DNA from: Humibacillus xanthopallidus
GTDB taxonomy: Bacteria; Actinomycetota; Actinomycetes; Actinomycetales; Dermatophilaceae
Direction of reading: 5' to 3'
Length of the DNA: 64,000 bases
NCBI RefSeq assembly: GCF_006717145.1
Contig: NZ_VFQF01000001.1
Location: forward strand, 310,001 to 374,000
The notes under the pieces were generated by a model that saw only the letters and a list, made by a program, of their open reading frames with translations, made no database searches and was not told where the DNA came from. Below are positions 9,326 to 17,760 of this stretch, piece after piece (position 1 is the first letter of the stretch; each line of letters starts with the position of its first letter). Position numbers and translations under genes: made by a program.

Positions 9326-10717
9326 GTGAGCCCCTCCGACCCACCCGCCATCACTGCCGCGACACCGCCAGCCGCGGTGCCGATGTCCTCGTCGCCGGCC
9401 CCGGCTGCACCCCCACCGAGCCGGCGGATCCACCCGGCGTGGTGGGTCGCCGTCGTCACCTTCCTGACGATCATCGGAGCCGCGGGCTTCCGCTCCACCC
9501 CGGGCGTGCTCATGACGCCGCTGCACGAGGAGTTCGGCTGGCCGATGGGTGTCATCGGCGGCGCCGTGTCGGTCAACCTCGTCCTCTTCGGTCTCGCGGC
9601 GCCTTTCTCGGCGGCCCTCATGGAGCGGCTCGGAATTCAGCGGGTCATCGCGACGGCCCTCGTGCTCGTCAGCATCGGGTCGCTCCTGCCCATCTGGATG
9701 ACCGCCTCGTGGCAGCTCGTCCTCTGCTGGGGGATCGTCGTCGGCCTCGGCACCGGCGCGATGGCGATGAGCCTCGTGGCGACCGTCACCGGGCGCTGGT
9801 TCGTCGCGCGCCGCGGCCTCGTCACGGGCGTGCTCACCGCGGCGGGCGCGACGGGTCAGCTCATCTTCCTGCCCGTCCTCGCGTGGCTCGCCGAGCACCA
9901 CGGGTGGCGCAGCGCCGCGATCGCGACGTCGGCCGCGGCGCTCGCCGTCGTGCCGCTCGTGCTGTGGAAGCTGCACGACCATCCGAGCGTCCTCGGCATC
10001 ACGGCATACGGCGCTCCGGAGGGCACGCCCGTCGGACGGCCGCCGAGGCCGACCGGCCACCCGGCGCGGTTGGCGCTCACGACGCTGCGCGACGCGTCGC
10101 GCACGAAGGTCTTCTGGCTGCTCGCCGGCAGCTTCGCGGTGTGCGGCGCCTCGACGAACGGCCTCGTCGGCACCCACTTCATCCCCGCCGCCCACGACCA
10201 CGGCATGGCGACGACGACGGCGGCCGGGTTGCTCGCGCTCGTCGGTGTCTTCGACATCGTCGGCACGGTCTTCTCGGGGTGGCTCACGGACCGCGTCGAC
10301 CCGCGCATCCTCCTGACGGCCTACTACACGCTGCGCGGAGGCTCGCTCTTCCTGCTGCCCTCGCTCTTCAGCGACTCGATGCACGTCAACATGCTTGCCT
10401 TCATCCTCTTCTACGGCCTCGACTGGGTGGCGACCGTGCCTCCCACGATCGCCTTGTGCCGCAGCGCCTTCGGTGAGCGCGCGCCGATCGTCTTCGGCTG
10501 GGTCTTCGCCTCCCACCAGATCGGCGCGGCCTTCGCCGCACTCGGGGCGGGGCTCATCCGTGACCAGCTCGGCACCTACACCCTCGCGTGGTACGTTGCC
10601 GGCGCCCTCTGCCTCGTCGCCGCCGTGATGTGCGTCTCGATCGCGACCGCTCGGCTGTCAGATGCGTCACCTCAGCGCACGGAGTCTGGCGCGGAGGCGT
10701 CCCCGGCGGCACAGTGA
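9326..10717 (+). CDS. MFS transporter
   Basis: A 12-segment major facilitator of about 463 residues. The protein opens with a Pro/Ala/Ser-rich cytoplasmic stretch of about 35 residues. The first transmembrane helix follows, and motif A-like loops occur as AALMERLGIQRV and, in the second half, GWLTDRVDPRILL. FRSTPGVLMTPLHEEFGW is typical of the monocarboxylate/oxalate-formate-like MFS branch. Substrate unknown. The GTG at 9326 has CAGAGT (9314-9319) exactly 6 nt upstream. An ATG at 9308 would add 6 residues. The gene is divergent from the GlxA regulator, which probably controls it, and ends just before the propionyl-CoA synthetase gene. Confidence 0.85.
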   Translation: MSPSDPPAITAATPPAAVPMSSSPAPAAPPPSRRIHPAWWVAVVTFLTIIGAAGFRSTPGVLMTPLHEEFGWPMGVIGGAVSVNLVLFGLAAPFSAALMERLGIQRVIATALVLVSIGSLLPIWMTASWQLVLCWGIVVGLGTGAMAMSLVATVTGRWFVARRGLVTGVLTAAGATGQLIFLPVLAWLAEHHGWRSAAIATSAAALAVVPLVLWKLHDHPSVLGITAYGAPEGTPVGRPPRPTGHPARLALTTLRDASRTKVFWLLAGSFAVCGASTNGLVGTHFIPAAHDHGMATTTAAGLLALVGVFDIVGTVFSGWLTDRVDPRILLTAYYTLRGGSLFLLPSLFSDSMHVNMLAFILFYGLDWVATVPPTIALCRSAFGERAPIVFGWVFASHQIGAAFAALGAGLIRDQLGTYTLAWYVAGALCLVAAVMCVSIATARLSDASPQRTESGAEASPAAQ

Positions 10718-10721
10718 GGCC

Positions 10722-12629
10722 ATGAGCGACGGCGCTTCGACGGCATACCAGAGCATCTACGACGCGAGCCTGCGCGACCCCGAGGGTTTCTGGCGCACGG
10801 CGGCCACCCTCATCGACTGGGTGACGCCACCGGACCGCGTCCTCGACGACTCGCGGCCGCCGTTCTACCGGTGGTATCCCGATGCCGAGCTCAACGTGTG
10901 CTTCAACGCCGTCGACCGGCACGTCGAGGCGGGGCGCGGTCAGCAGGCAGCCGTGCACTACGACTCGCCCGTGACAGGCACCAAGACCACGCTGACGTAT
11001 GCCGACCTGCTGGCTCGTGTGCGCGCCGTGGCCGGAGGCCTGCGCGGGCTGGGCGTCGGCAAGGGCGACCGCGTCGTCATCTACATGCCGATGGTGCCCG
11101 AGGCGGTCATCGCGATGCTGGCCTGCGCCCGCATCGGCGCGATCCACTCCGTCGTCTTCGGCGGATTCGCGCCCCAGGAGCTCGCCGCGCGCATCGACGA
11201 CGCCGCCCCCAAGGTCGTGCTGTCTGCGTCGTGCGGCGTGGAGCCGAGCCGCGTCGTGCGCTACAAGCCCTTCCTCGACGAGGCGATCCACCGCTCCGAC
11301 CACAAGCCCGAGCGCTGCGTCATCCTCCAGCGCGAGCAGCTCGAGGCCGAGCTCGGCGAGCGCGACATCGACTGGCGCGACTTCGAGTCGAGCGAGGCGG
11401 CCCGCGAAGGGGCCGAGTGCGTGACGGTCGCCGCGACCGACCCGCTCTACATCCTCTACACGTCCGGCACGACCGGGAAGCCCAAGGGGATCTACCGCGA
11501 CAGCGGGGGATATGCCGTGGCGCTGCGCTGGTCGATGGAGGCGATCTACGACGTCGCGCCGGGCGAGACGATGTTCACCGCCAGCGACGTCGGCTGGGTC
11601 GTCGGGCACTCCTACATCGTCTACGCCCCGCTGCTGACGGGAGCGACGACGGTGCTCTACGAGGGCAAGCCGATCGGTACGCCCGATGCCGGCGCGTTCT
11701 GGCGCGTCATCGAGGAGTACCGCGCCGTCTGCCTCTTCACGGCACCGACCGCCTTCCGGGCGATCAAGAAGGAGGACTCGACCGCGTCGCTCGTCGCCGA
11801 CTACGACCTGTCGAGCTTCCGTGCGCTCTTCCTTGCCGGTGAGCGTCTGGACCCCGACACCTACGAGTGGGCCTCCGCGGCGCTCGGCAAGCCCGTCATC
11901 GACAACTGGTGGCAGACCGAGACCGGCTGGCCGATCGCCGCGAACCCCAAGGGAATCGGGCTGCTGCCGATCAAGGCCGGCTCACCGACCGTGGCGGTTC
12001 CCGGCTACGACGTGCAGATCCTCGACGGCTCCGGCGAGTCGGTCGAGCCGGGGGTCGAGGGAGCGATCTGCATCAAGCTCCCGATGCCGCCCGGCACCCT
12101 GCCGACCCTCTGGGGTGACGACGAGCGCTACATCAGCTCCTACCTCTCGGCCTACCCCGGCTACTACCTCACCGGTGACGGTGGCTACGTCGACGAGGAC
12201 GGCTACCTCTACGTCATGGGCCGCACCGACGACGTGCTCAACGTCGCCGGCCACCGGCTCTCGACCGGCGCCCTCGAGGCCGCGCTCGCGGGCCACGAGG
12301 CGGTGGCCGAGTGCGCCGTCATCGGGGTGCACGACGACCTCAAGGGTCAGGTGCCGCGCGGGCTCGTCGTGCTGAAGTCCGGCATCGACGCCGCGACCGA
12401 GGGCGAGCGCATCAGCCGCGAGCTCGTCGCTCGCGTGCGGTCGGAGGTCGGCGCCGTCGCAGCCCTGCACCAGGTCGACATCGTGGCCGGGCTGCCCAAG
12501 ACGCGGTCGGGCAAGATCCTGCGCAAGACGATGCGTGAGATCGCCGACGGCAAGTCGCCGACCGTGCCCGCGACGATCGAGGACCCGGCAGTGCTCGAGG
12601 CCCTCGGCTCCGTCCTCCGCGGCTCCTGA
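10722..12629 (+). CDS. prpE: Propionyl-CoA synthetase (acetyl-CoA synthetase family)
   Basis: This 635-residue ANL-superfamily enzyme activates a short-chain acid with ATP and CoA. The AMP-binding P-loop motif is YILYTSGTTGKPKG. NWWQTETGW, LTGDGGYVDEDGYLYVMGR and the C-terminal TRSGKILRKTMR, whose Lys can be acetylated in this family, are all present. SASCGVEPSRVVRYKPFLDE and HKPERCVILQR match PrpE rather than AcsA, so propionate is the more likely substrate; acetate activity is possible. CACAGT sits exactly 6 nt before the ATG, suggesting its own leaderless transcript although the MFS stop lies only 4 bases upstream. Followed by palindrome array B. Confidence 0.88.
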   Translation: MSDGASTAYQSIYDASLRDPEGFWRTAATLIDWVTPPDRVLDDSRPPFYRWYPDAELNVCFNAVDRHVEAGRGQQAAVHYDSPVTGTKTTLTYADLLARVRAVAGGLRGLGVGKGDRVVIYMPMVPEAVIAMLACARIGAIHSVVFGGFAPQELAARIDDAAPKVVLSASCGVEPSRVVRYKPFLDEAIHRSDHKPERCVILQREQLEAELGERDIDWRDFESSEAAREGAECVTVAATDPLYILYTSGTTGKPKGIYRDSGGYAVALRWSMEAIYDVAPGETMFTASDVGWVVGHSYIVYAPLLTGATTVLYEGKPIGTPDAGAFWRVIEEYRAVCLFTAPTAFRAIKKEDSTASLVADYDLSSFRALFLAGERLDPDTYEWASAALGKPVIDNWWQTETGWPIAANPKGIGLLPIKAGSPTVAVPGYDVQILDGSGESVEPGVEGAICIKLPMPPGTLPTLWGDDERYISSYLSAYPGYYLTGDGGYVDEDGYLYVMGRTDDVLNVAGHRLSTGALEAALAGHEAVAECAVIGVHDDLKGQVPRGLVVLKSGIDAATEGERISRELVARVRSEVGAVAALHQVDIVAGLPKTRSGKILRKTMREIADGKSPTVPATIEDPAVLEALGSVLRGS

Positions 12630-12665
12630 CCCTCCCGCAGCGTCCCGAACCCCCCGCATCAACCC

Positions 12666-12856
12666 CCGGTTCGAGGTGATGCCGGACTTGACGTGGCTCC
12701 CGCGATCACCTCGAATCGGGGTGTGAGGCCTGGGGGTTCGAGGTGATTCTGGACCTGACGTGGCTGCCACCATCACCTCGAATCGGGGTGTGAGGGCTGC
12801 GGATTCGAGGTGATCCCGGCACCGACGTGGATGCCGCGATCACCTCGAACCGGGGG
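12666..12856. repeat. Tandem palindromic element array B, three units
   Basis: Three units of the same element as at 8088-8213 start at 12668, 12735 and 12801 (periods 67 and 66 bp). The arms TTCGAGGTGAT/ATCACCTCGAA are perfect in all three and the central GACGTGG is kept, while the rest of the loop varies. The last unit's right arm overlaps the 3' end of the convergent LOG-like gene and provides its stop codon. The position between convergent genes is the same as for array A. Confidence 0.85.
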
Positions 12857-13961
12857 GTGGGAGGAGGAGGGGGAGGACGTCGTCGATGGTGTCGACGAGG
12901 TGCAGGACCTGCTCCATCCGCCGGCCTCGGGCCAGTGCCTGCAGCGCCGGCCACACCGGAACCGTCTCGGTCCAGTGCTCCTGCCCGACGAGCACGAGAG
13001 GTGGGAGCACTGCGTCGTCCGCCGCGTAGTAGAGCGGAGTCACCGCCTGGAAGACCTCCTGCACCGTGCCCGCCGCCCCGTCGAGCACGACGACTCCCGC
13101 GTTGGAGCGGGCGAGCAGCCCCTCCTCGCGGATCGCGTTGGAGAAGTACTTCGCGATGACGTCGCAGAAGACGTTGGGCGGCTCGTGGCCGTAGAACCAC
13201 GTGGGGATTCCGAGCGAGCGCGCGGTCGGTCCGAGGGTCTCGGGCGTCGCCGCCGGCTCGTCACCGACCACGGCCTCGCGCGCCTCCAGCGCGACGCGCG
13301 CCCAGGCCGTCACGTCGGGGCGGAAGCCGGGCACGGGAGCGATCCGCCGCACGGCCTCCGCGACAGCGTCCGGCGTTGGGCAGAGCGCACCGAGGTTCGC
13401 CGCCTCCATCGCCCCCGGACCACCTCCGGTCGCGACGACGTGCCCCGCCTCCGCCAGGGCGTGGCCGAGACCGGCCGCCCCCGCGTATGCCGCCGAGTGC
13501 CGTCCCACGGCATGCCCGCCCATGATGCCCACGACCGAACGCCCCGCGACGAACTCGTCGAGCGCGTCGGTGACCGAGTCGTCGTGGATCGCCCGCACGA
13601 GCGTGCAGTACGCGTCGGTGCGCAGCCGGGCATCGACGAACCACGCGTAGGCGCGGGCGTCAGGCGTCGCGGCATACCCCTGCTCGAGGCCCGCGTAGAG
13701 GTCAGCGGGGACGTAGAGCCCGCGCCACGGGTCGACCGGTGCGTCGGCGATGCCCGGGAAGACGATGGCCCCGCCGTGCAGGAGCACCTCGGCGACGTCG
13801 CGGGGCACCCGGCCACCGAGCACGACGAGGCCGGTGAGGTCACCGTGGGCGGCGAGCCGGTCGGCGTGACCCGAGAGGTCGAGGTCCTGCAGCCGCAGCC
13901 CCGAGAGCGGCTCACCGGAGTCGAGGTGGTCGTCCAGCTCGTCGAGGCTCTCGATCTCCAT
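12840..13961 (-). CDS. LOG-family-like Rossmann nucleotide-binding protein
   Basis: A 373-residue protein whose residues of about 130-330 resemble the LOG (cytokinin phosphoribohydrolase, formerly lysine-decarboxylase-like) fold: VVGIMGGHAVGRHSAAYAGA and VVATGGGPGAMEAANLGA. The place of the diagnostic PGGxGTxxE is taken by VVLDGAAGTVQEVFQ, so the first three residues are changed while G-T-x-x-E is kept; catalysis is therefore uncertain. An N-terminal part of about 110 residues is an extra region. The ATG at 13961 is supported by GAGGAT exactly 6 nt upstream, which could serve as either a -10 or a ribosome site. The C-terminal PPPGSR and the TGA are encoded inside the arm of a palindromic repeat, hinting that the 3' end was remodelled by it. 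Confidence 0.75.
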   Translation of the reverse strand: MEIESLDELDDHLDSGEPLSGLRLQDLDLSGHADRLAAHGDLTGLVVLGGRVPRDVAEVLLHGGAIVFPGIADAPVDPWRGLYVPADLYAGLEQGYAATPDARAYAWFVDARLRTDAYCTLVRAIHDDSVTDALDEFVAGRSVVGIMGGHAVGRHSAAYAGAAGLGHALAEAGHVVATGGGPGAMEAANLGALCPTPDAVAEAVRRIAPVPGFRPDVTAWARVALEAREAVVGDEPAATPETLGPTARSLGIPTWFYGHEPPNVFCDVIAKYFSNAIREEGLLARSNAGVVVLDGAAGTVQEVFQAVTPLYYAADDAVLPPLVLVGQEHWTETVPVWPALQALARGRRMEQVLHLVDTIDDVLPLLLPPPGSR

Positions 13962-14064
13962 CCGCACATCCTCACGCACGGCACCCCGCCGAGGGGGAGG
14001 CGGGCCGAACGAGCTGTTGCAGCGAAAACCACACCGGAGCGCAGCGCGGTGACAGGCTGCTGAC

Positions 14065-15732
14065 ATGAAGAGCACCATGCAGACGACGCCCCTGCTCATC
14101 TCGACGCTGATGCGCTACGGCACGACGGTGCACGGCGCCAGCGAGGTCGTCACGTGGACCGCCGAGGGCGGCCGGCGGACGACCTTCCGCCAGCTGGGGG
14201 AGCAGGCCGCGCAGTTGGCGAACGCGCTGCGGCGGCTCGGCATCACGGGTGACCAGCGGGTCGCCACCTTCATGTGGAACAACGCCGAGCACCTCGCGGC
14301 CTACCTCGCGGTGCCGTCGATGGGGGCGGTCCTGCACGCCCTCAACATCCGGCTCTTCCCCGAGCAGCTCGTCTACGTCACGCGCCACGGCGGTAGCGAG
14401 GTCGTCATCGTCGACAACACCCTCGCGCAGCCGTTCAGCCGGTTGCTGCCGCACCTGCCCGCGGTGCGGCACGTCATCGTCAACGGCCCGGTCGACGACG
14501 AGACGCGCGAGGCACTCGCCGCTCCTGACACCGTCGAGGCGGTCCACGACTTCGCCGGCCTGATCGCGAACGAGCCGGTCACCTTCGACTGGCGCGACGA
14601 CCTGGACGACGACGACGCCGCGTCGATGTGCTACACCTCCGGCACGACGGGCAACCCCAAGGGTGTCGTCTACTCCCACCGGAGCAATTACCTGCACTCG
14701 ATGGCCGTCGCCGCGACGCTCGGCATGACGTCTGCCGACCGGCTGCTCATCGTCGTGCCCCTCTTCCACGCCAACGCCTGGGGCTTCCCCTACAGCGCCA
14801 TGGTGAGCGGCGCGACCCTCGTCATGCCCGACCGGTTCCTCCAGGCGGCGCCGCTGACGGCGATGATCGAGGCCGAGAAGGTGACCGGCGGGGCCGGCGT
14901 GCCGACGATCTGGAACGACCTGCTCCACCACCTCGACACGGAGGAGGCCGACGTCTCCTCGGTGCGGATGCTCATGGTGGGAGGGTCCGCGGCGCCCCCG
15001 GCCCTCATCCGCGCCTTTGCCCAGAACCACGACATCGACATCATCCACGGCTGGGGCATGACCGAGATGTCGCCCGTCGGGTCGCTCGCCGTGCCCCCGG
15101 GCCACGTCGAGCCCGGCTCCGAGGAGTACTGGGAGTACAAGTCGAGCCAGGGCCGCATCCTCTGTGGTCTCGAGGCCCGGATCGTCGCCCCGGACGGCGC
15201 GGTCGCCGAGCCCGGCTCCGGGGTGGTCGGTGAGCTCGAGATGAGGGGGCCGTGGGTCACGGCCTCCTACTACCGCAGCGGCACGGAGTCACAGGCCGAG
15301 GTCGACGACATGGCGTCGAAGTTCGACGACGGGTGGCTGCGCACCGGGGACGTCGGCCGGTTGTCGCAGGACGGATTCCTCAACCTCACCGACCGGGCCA
15401 AGGACGTCATCAAGTCAGGCGGGGAGTGGATCAGCTCCGTCGACCTCGAGAACGCCCTCATGGCGCATCCCGACGTCCTCGAGGCGTCGGTCGTCGGAGT
15501 CCCGGATGAGAAGTGGGGCGAGCGACCTCTGGCCTCGGTCGTGCTGAGGCCAGAGGTCGCGACGAGCATCGAGGACCTGCGCGACTTCCTCGAGAGCCGG
15601 GTCGCCCACTGGCAGGTGCCGGAGCGGTGGGCGCTCATCGACGAGGTGCCCAAGACGAGCGTCGGCAAGTTCGACAAGAAGCGCCTGCGCCAGCAGTACG
15701 CCGACGGGGACCTCCAGGTCACCTCGCTCTAG
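14065..15732 (+). CDS. Fatty-acid-CoA ligase (FadD-type acyl-CoA synthetase)
   Basis: This 555-residue ANL enzyme activates a medium- or long-chain fatty acid to its CoA ester for degradation or lipid synthesis. It shows MCYTSGTTGNPKGVVYSHRS, the fatty-acid-ligase stretch VPLFHANAWGFPYSA, GWGMTEMSPVG, WLRTGDVGRLSQDGFL, DRAKDVIKSGGEWIS and the terminal KTSVGKFDKKRLR with its catalytic Lys. All active-site motifs are intact. The ATG at 14065 is 6 nt behind CAGGCT, a weak leaderless-type hexamer; an ATG 4 codons downstream is also possible. It is divergent from the LOG-like gene with overlapping upstream regions. Confidence 0.9.
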   Translation: MKSTMQTTPLLISTLMRYGTTVHGASEVVTWTAEGGRRTTFRQLGEQAAQLANALRRLGITGDQRVATFMWNNAEHLAAYLAVPSMGAVLHALNIRLFPEQLVYVTRHGGSEVVIVDNTLAQPFSRLLPHLPAVRHVIVNGPVDDETREALAAPDTVEAVHDFAGLIANEPVTFDWRDDLDDDDAASMCYTSGTTGNPKGVVYSHRSNYLHSMAVAATLGMTSADRLLIVVPLFHANAWGFPYSAMVSGATLVMPDRFLQAAPLTAMIEAEKVTGGAGVPTIWNDLLHHLDTEEADVSSVRMLMVGGSAAPPALIRAFAQNHDIDIIHGWGMTEMSPVGSLAVPPGHVEPGSEEYWEYKSSQGRILCGLEARIVAPDGAVAEPGSGVVGELEMRGPWVTASYYRSGTESQAEVDDMASKFDDGWLRTGDVGRLSQDGFLNLTDRAKDVIKSGGEWISSVDLENALMAHPDVLEASVVGVPDEKWGERPLASVVLRPEVATSIEDLRDFLESRVAHWQVPERWALIDEVPKTSVGKFDKKRLRQQYADGDLQVTSL

Positions 15733-15798
15733 CGCCTCGCCCGTCTCCACGGGTGGATCACGAGCCGACGAGGAAGCACGGCCTGCAAGGATCGCCGG

Positions 15799-16737
15799 GT
15801 GACCGGTGTGCTCGAGGGCTTCGCGACGATCGCCGTGATCGTCGCGGTCGGGTGGCTGCTCGCCGACCGCCGCATCCTCGACGAGAGCGCGCAGGTCAAC
15901 CTCTCGAGGCTCGCCTTCTACGTCGCGTCGCCGGCCCTGCTGCTCACCGTCATGCAGCGCACCTCGCTCGACCAGGTGCTGTCGGCCAACCTCGTGACGT
16001 CGCTCATCAGCTTCGTCGTCGTCGTCGGGGTCTACCTTCTGATCGCCCGATTCCGTTGGGCGGGAGGCACGCTCGGGTCACGCTTGATCGGGAGCCTCTC
16101 GGCGGCATACGTCAATGCGGGCAACCTCGGCATCCCCATCGCGCTCTACGTGCTCGGCGACGTCGCCTGGGTGGCACCGACGCTCCTCATGCAGCTGCTC
16201 ATCATCACGCCTGTCGCGATGGCGCTCTTCGACAGCGACGCGCGCGGCGAGCGCCCGACGCTGGGTCGCAGTGTGCGACGGATGTTCAGCAACCCGATCA
16301 CCCTGGGCGCCGTCGCCGGCCTGCTCATCGCCGTCTTCGACATCCACCTGCCGCGCGTGGTCGCGGCGCCCATCGACCTGCTCGGTGCCATGGCGGTTCC
16401 CTCGATGCTCGTCGCCTTCGGCATCTCGCTCCGGCGCGGCCCTCGACCGGCCACGGGCCGCGGCGCCACCCATGTCTGGACCCTCGTCGGGCTGAAGGTC
16501 CTGCTCATGCCGGCGGTCGCGCTCGGCGTCGGGCTCGCGCTCGGCCTGCGCCGCGAGGCGCTCTTCGCCGTCGTCGTGACCGCGGCGCTGCCGACAGCGC
16601 AGAACATCTTCACGTATGCCGTCCGCTACCGCCGCGAGGTGAGCCTCGCCCGCGACGTCATCTTCATCAGCACCTTCGTGTCGGTGCCCGTCATCCTCGG
16701 CATCGCGGCGCTCTTCCACTGGCTCGCGGGCGTCTGA
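15799..16737 (+). CDS. AEC family transporter
   Basis: A 312-residue membrane protein of the auxin-efflux-carrier (AEC/bile-acid-type fold) family with about ten hydrophobic segments. NAGNLGIPIALYVLG, in the middle of the first repeat, and ALPTAQNIFTYAVRY, in the second, are the two unwound crossing motifs of the family. Substrates of bacterial members are mostly small carboxylates such as malate; none can be assigned here. The GTG at 15799 has AAGGAT exactly 6 nt upstream. The gene ends in front of a strong palindrome and a convergent gene. Confidence 0.88.
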   Translation: MTGVLEGFATIAVIVAVGWLLADRRILDESAQVNLSRLAFYVASPALLLTVMQRTSLDQVLSANLVTSLISFVVVVGVYLLIARFRWAGGTLGSRLIGSLSAAYVNAGNLGIPIALYVLGDVAWVAPTLLMQLLIITPVAMALFDSDARGERPTLGRSVRRMFSNPITLGAVAGLLIAVFDIHLPRVVAAPIDLLGAMAVPSMLVAFGISLRRGPRPATGRGATHVWTLVGLKVLLMPAVALGVGLALGLRREALFAVVVTAALPTAQNIFTYAVRYRREVSLARDVIFISTFVSVPVILGIAALFHWLAGV

Positions 16738-16744
16738 CCCAGCC

Positions 16745-16842
16745 CATCGAGAGCGCACTCCGACTGCGTTGTCGATCAGAGCGCGCCGCAGACCCCGATC
16801 GAGAGAGCACTCCGTCGGGCGACGAAGTGCTCTCTCGATCGG
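16745..16842. terminator. Strong palindrome between convergent genes (family 2 element)
   Basis: Bases 16795-16816 and 16821-16842 form an inverted repeat of 22 bp with one mismatch around a 4-nt loop, containing ATCGAGAGAGCACT and its complement. A degenerate half copy precedes it at about 16745-16785. The position between the AEC transporter stop (16737) and the convergent stop at 16864 fits a bidirectional terminator. Related halves occur at 33062-33105 and 61471-61585. Confidence 0.8.
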
Positions 16843-16863
16843 CGTGCGGTGCTGGGGGGCTGG

Positions 16864-17595
16864 TCAGAAGCCGAAGTCGCCTCCGCCGAAGTCCCCGCCG
16901 AAGCTGCCGCCACCGAAGTCTCCGCCGAACTCGCCACCTGCGAAGTCCTGGCCCCCGGCGTCTCCGCCGGCGTCTCCGCCGCCATCCCCACCGGAGTCAC
17001 CGGAGTCACCGGAGTCGCCCGAGTCACCGCCGTCGGCCGACGCGTCCCCGGCCTCCTGGGCCTCGGGGGAGGAGTCGTATCCGCCGAGCATCATGTCGGC
17101 GAGCGCGGAGCCGACGACGACGCCGGCGATGGTGCCGAGCATCGAGCCGGCGATCATGCCGCCCATGCCCATGCCGCCGGGTCGTCCGCCACCGAAGGCG
17201 CCCTGGAGGTAGCCGGGGCGGTTCATCTCGGCGCGGGTCGCGCTGCGGGCGAGGTCGGCGGGCTGGTCGCTGCGCGGCCGCTCCGACTCCGGCAGGTCGT
17301 CATTGAGGCGCTGGAGCACGAGCTGGCGCTGCTCGGGCGACAGCTTGCCGAAGGCCTCGGTGTGCACGCGCTCGATGTCCTCAGGTGGCGCGGTGCGCAG
17401 CAGGTACTTGTAGCGGGCGATGGCCCGCTCGTCCTCCGTGGAGGCGCCACCGTGCGGAGCCGGCACGGCGTAGGGCTGGCCCGTCGGCGCCGGCTGTCCG
17501 GTCGGCGACCCGGCTCCCCACTGGCCGCTGGGCGTCTGCTGGGGGCGTTGCTGCTGCAAGGGTTCTCGGCCCAGCAGCTTGTCGAGGAATCCCAT
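16864..17595 (-). CDS. Hypothetical protein with glycine-rich C-terminus
   Basis: A 243-residue protein in three parts. An N-terminal MGFLDKLLG is followed by a Gln/Pro/Gly-rich linker. A conserved helical part of about residues 50-120 contains ERAIARYKYLLRTAPPEDIE and LSPEQRQLVLQRLN. The last part is a Gly/Ala/Met-rich segment with a possible membrane-inserting stretch (GMIAGSMLGTIAGVVVG) and then a low-complexity tail of GDS and FGGGD repeats. Similar actinobacterial proteins exist without an established role, some mislabelled cation-transporting ATPase. The start is well supported by AAGGAG 7 nt upstream. The GDS repeats are encoded by tandem 9-mers near 16993-17030 and may vary in number. 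Confidence 0.72.
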   Translation of the reverse strand: MGFLDKLLGREPLQQQRPQQTPSGQWGAGSPTGQPAPTGQPYAVPAPHGGASTEDERAIARYKYLLRTAPPEDIERVHTEAFGKLSPEQRQLVLQRLNDDLPESERPRSDQPADLARSATRAEMNRPGYLQGAFGGGRPGGMGMGGMIAGSMLGTIAGVVVGSALADMMLGGYDSSPEAQEAGDASADGGDSGDSGDSGDSGGDGGGDAGGDAGGQDFAGGEFGGDFGGGSFGGDFGGGDFGF

Positions 17596-17760
17596 GTCGT
17601 CTCCTTGCGTCGGCGTCGCATGACGGTCGCGGGTGTCACGCGGCCGTATGCCGCGCGCGTCCACCCACGTGTCCTACCCAACGACGCTGGGCCGGCCACC
17701 GTTCCTGCGGTGGCCGGCCCAGCGGCATACATCGGGGGTCGTGCGGGTGCCGACGACGGC

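Noticed and set aside
12668-12855. Possible CRISPR array because of the regular 66-67 bp period
   Set aside because: The repeated unit is itself a palindrome of about 55 bp with only about 11 bp between units, the spacers are similar rather than unique, and no cas gene is present.
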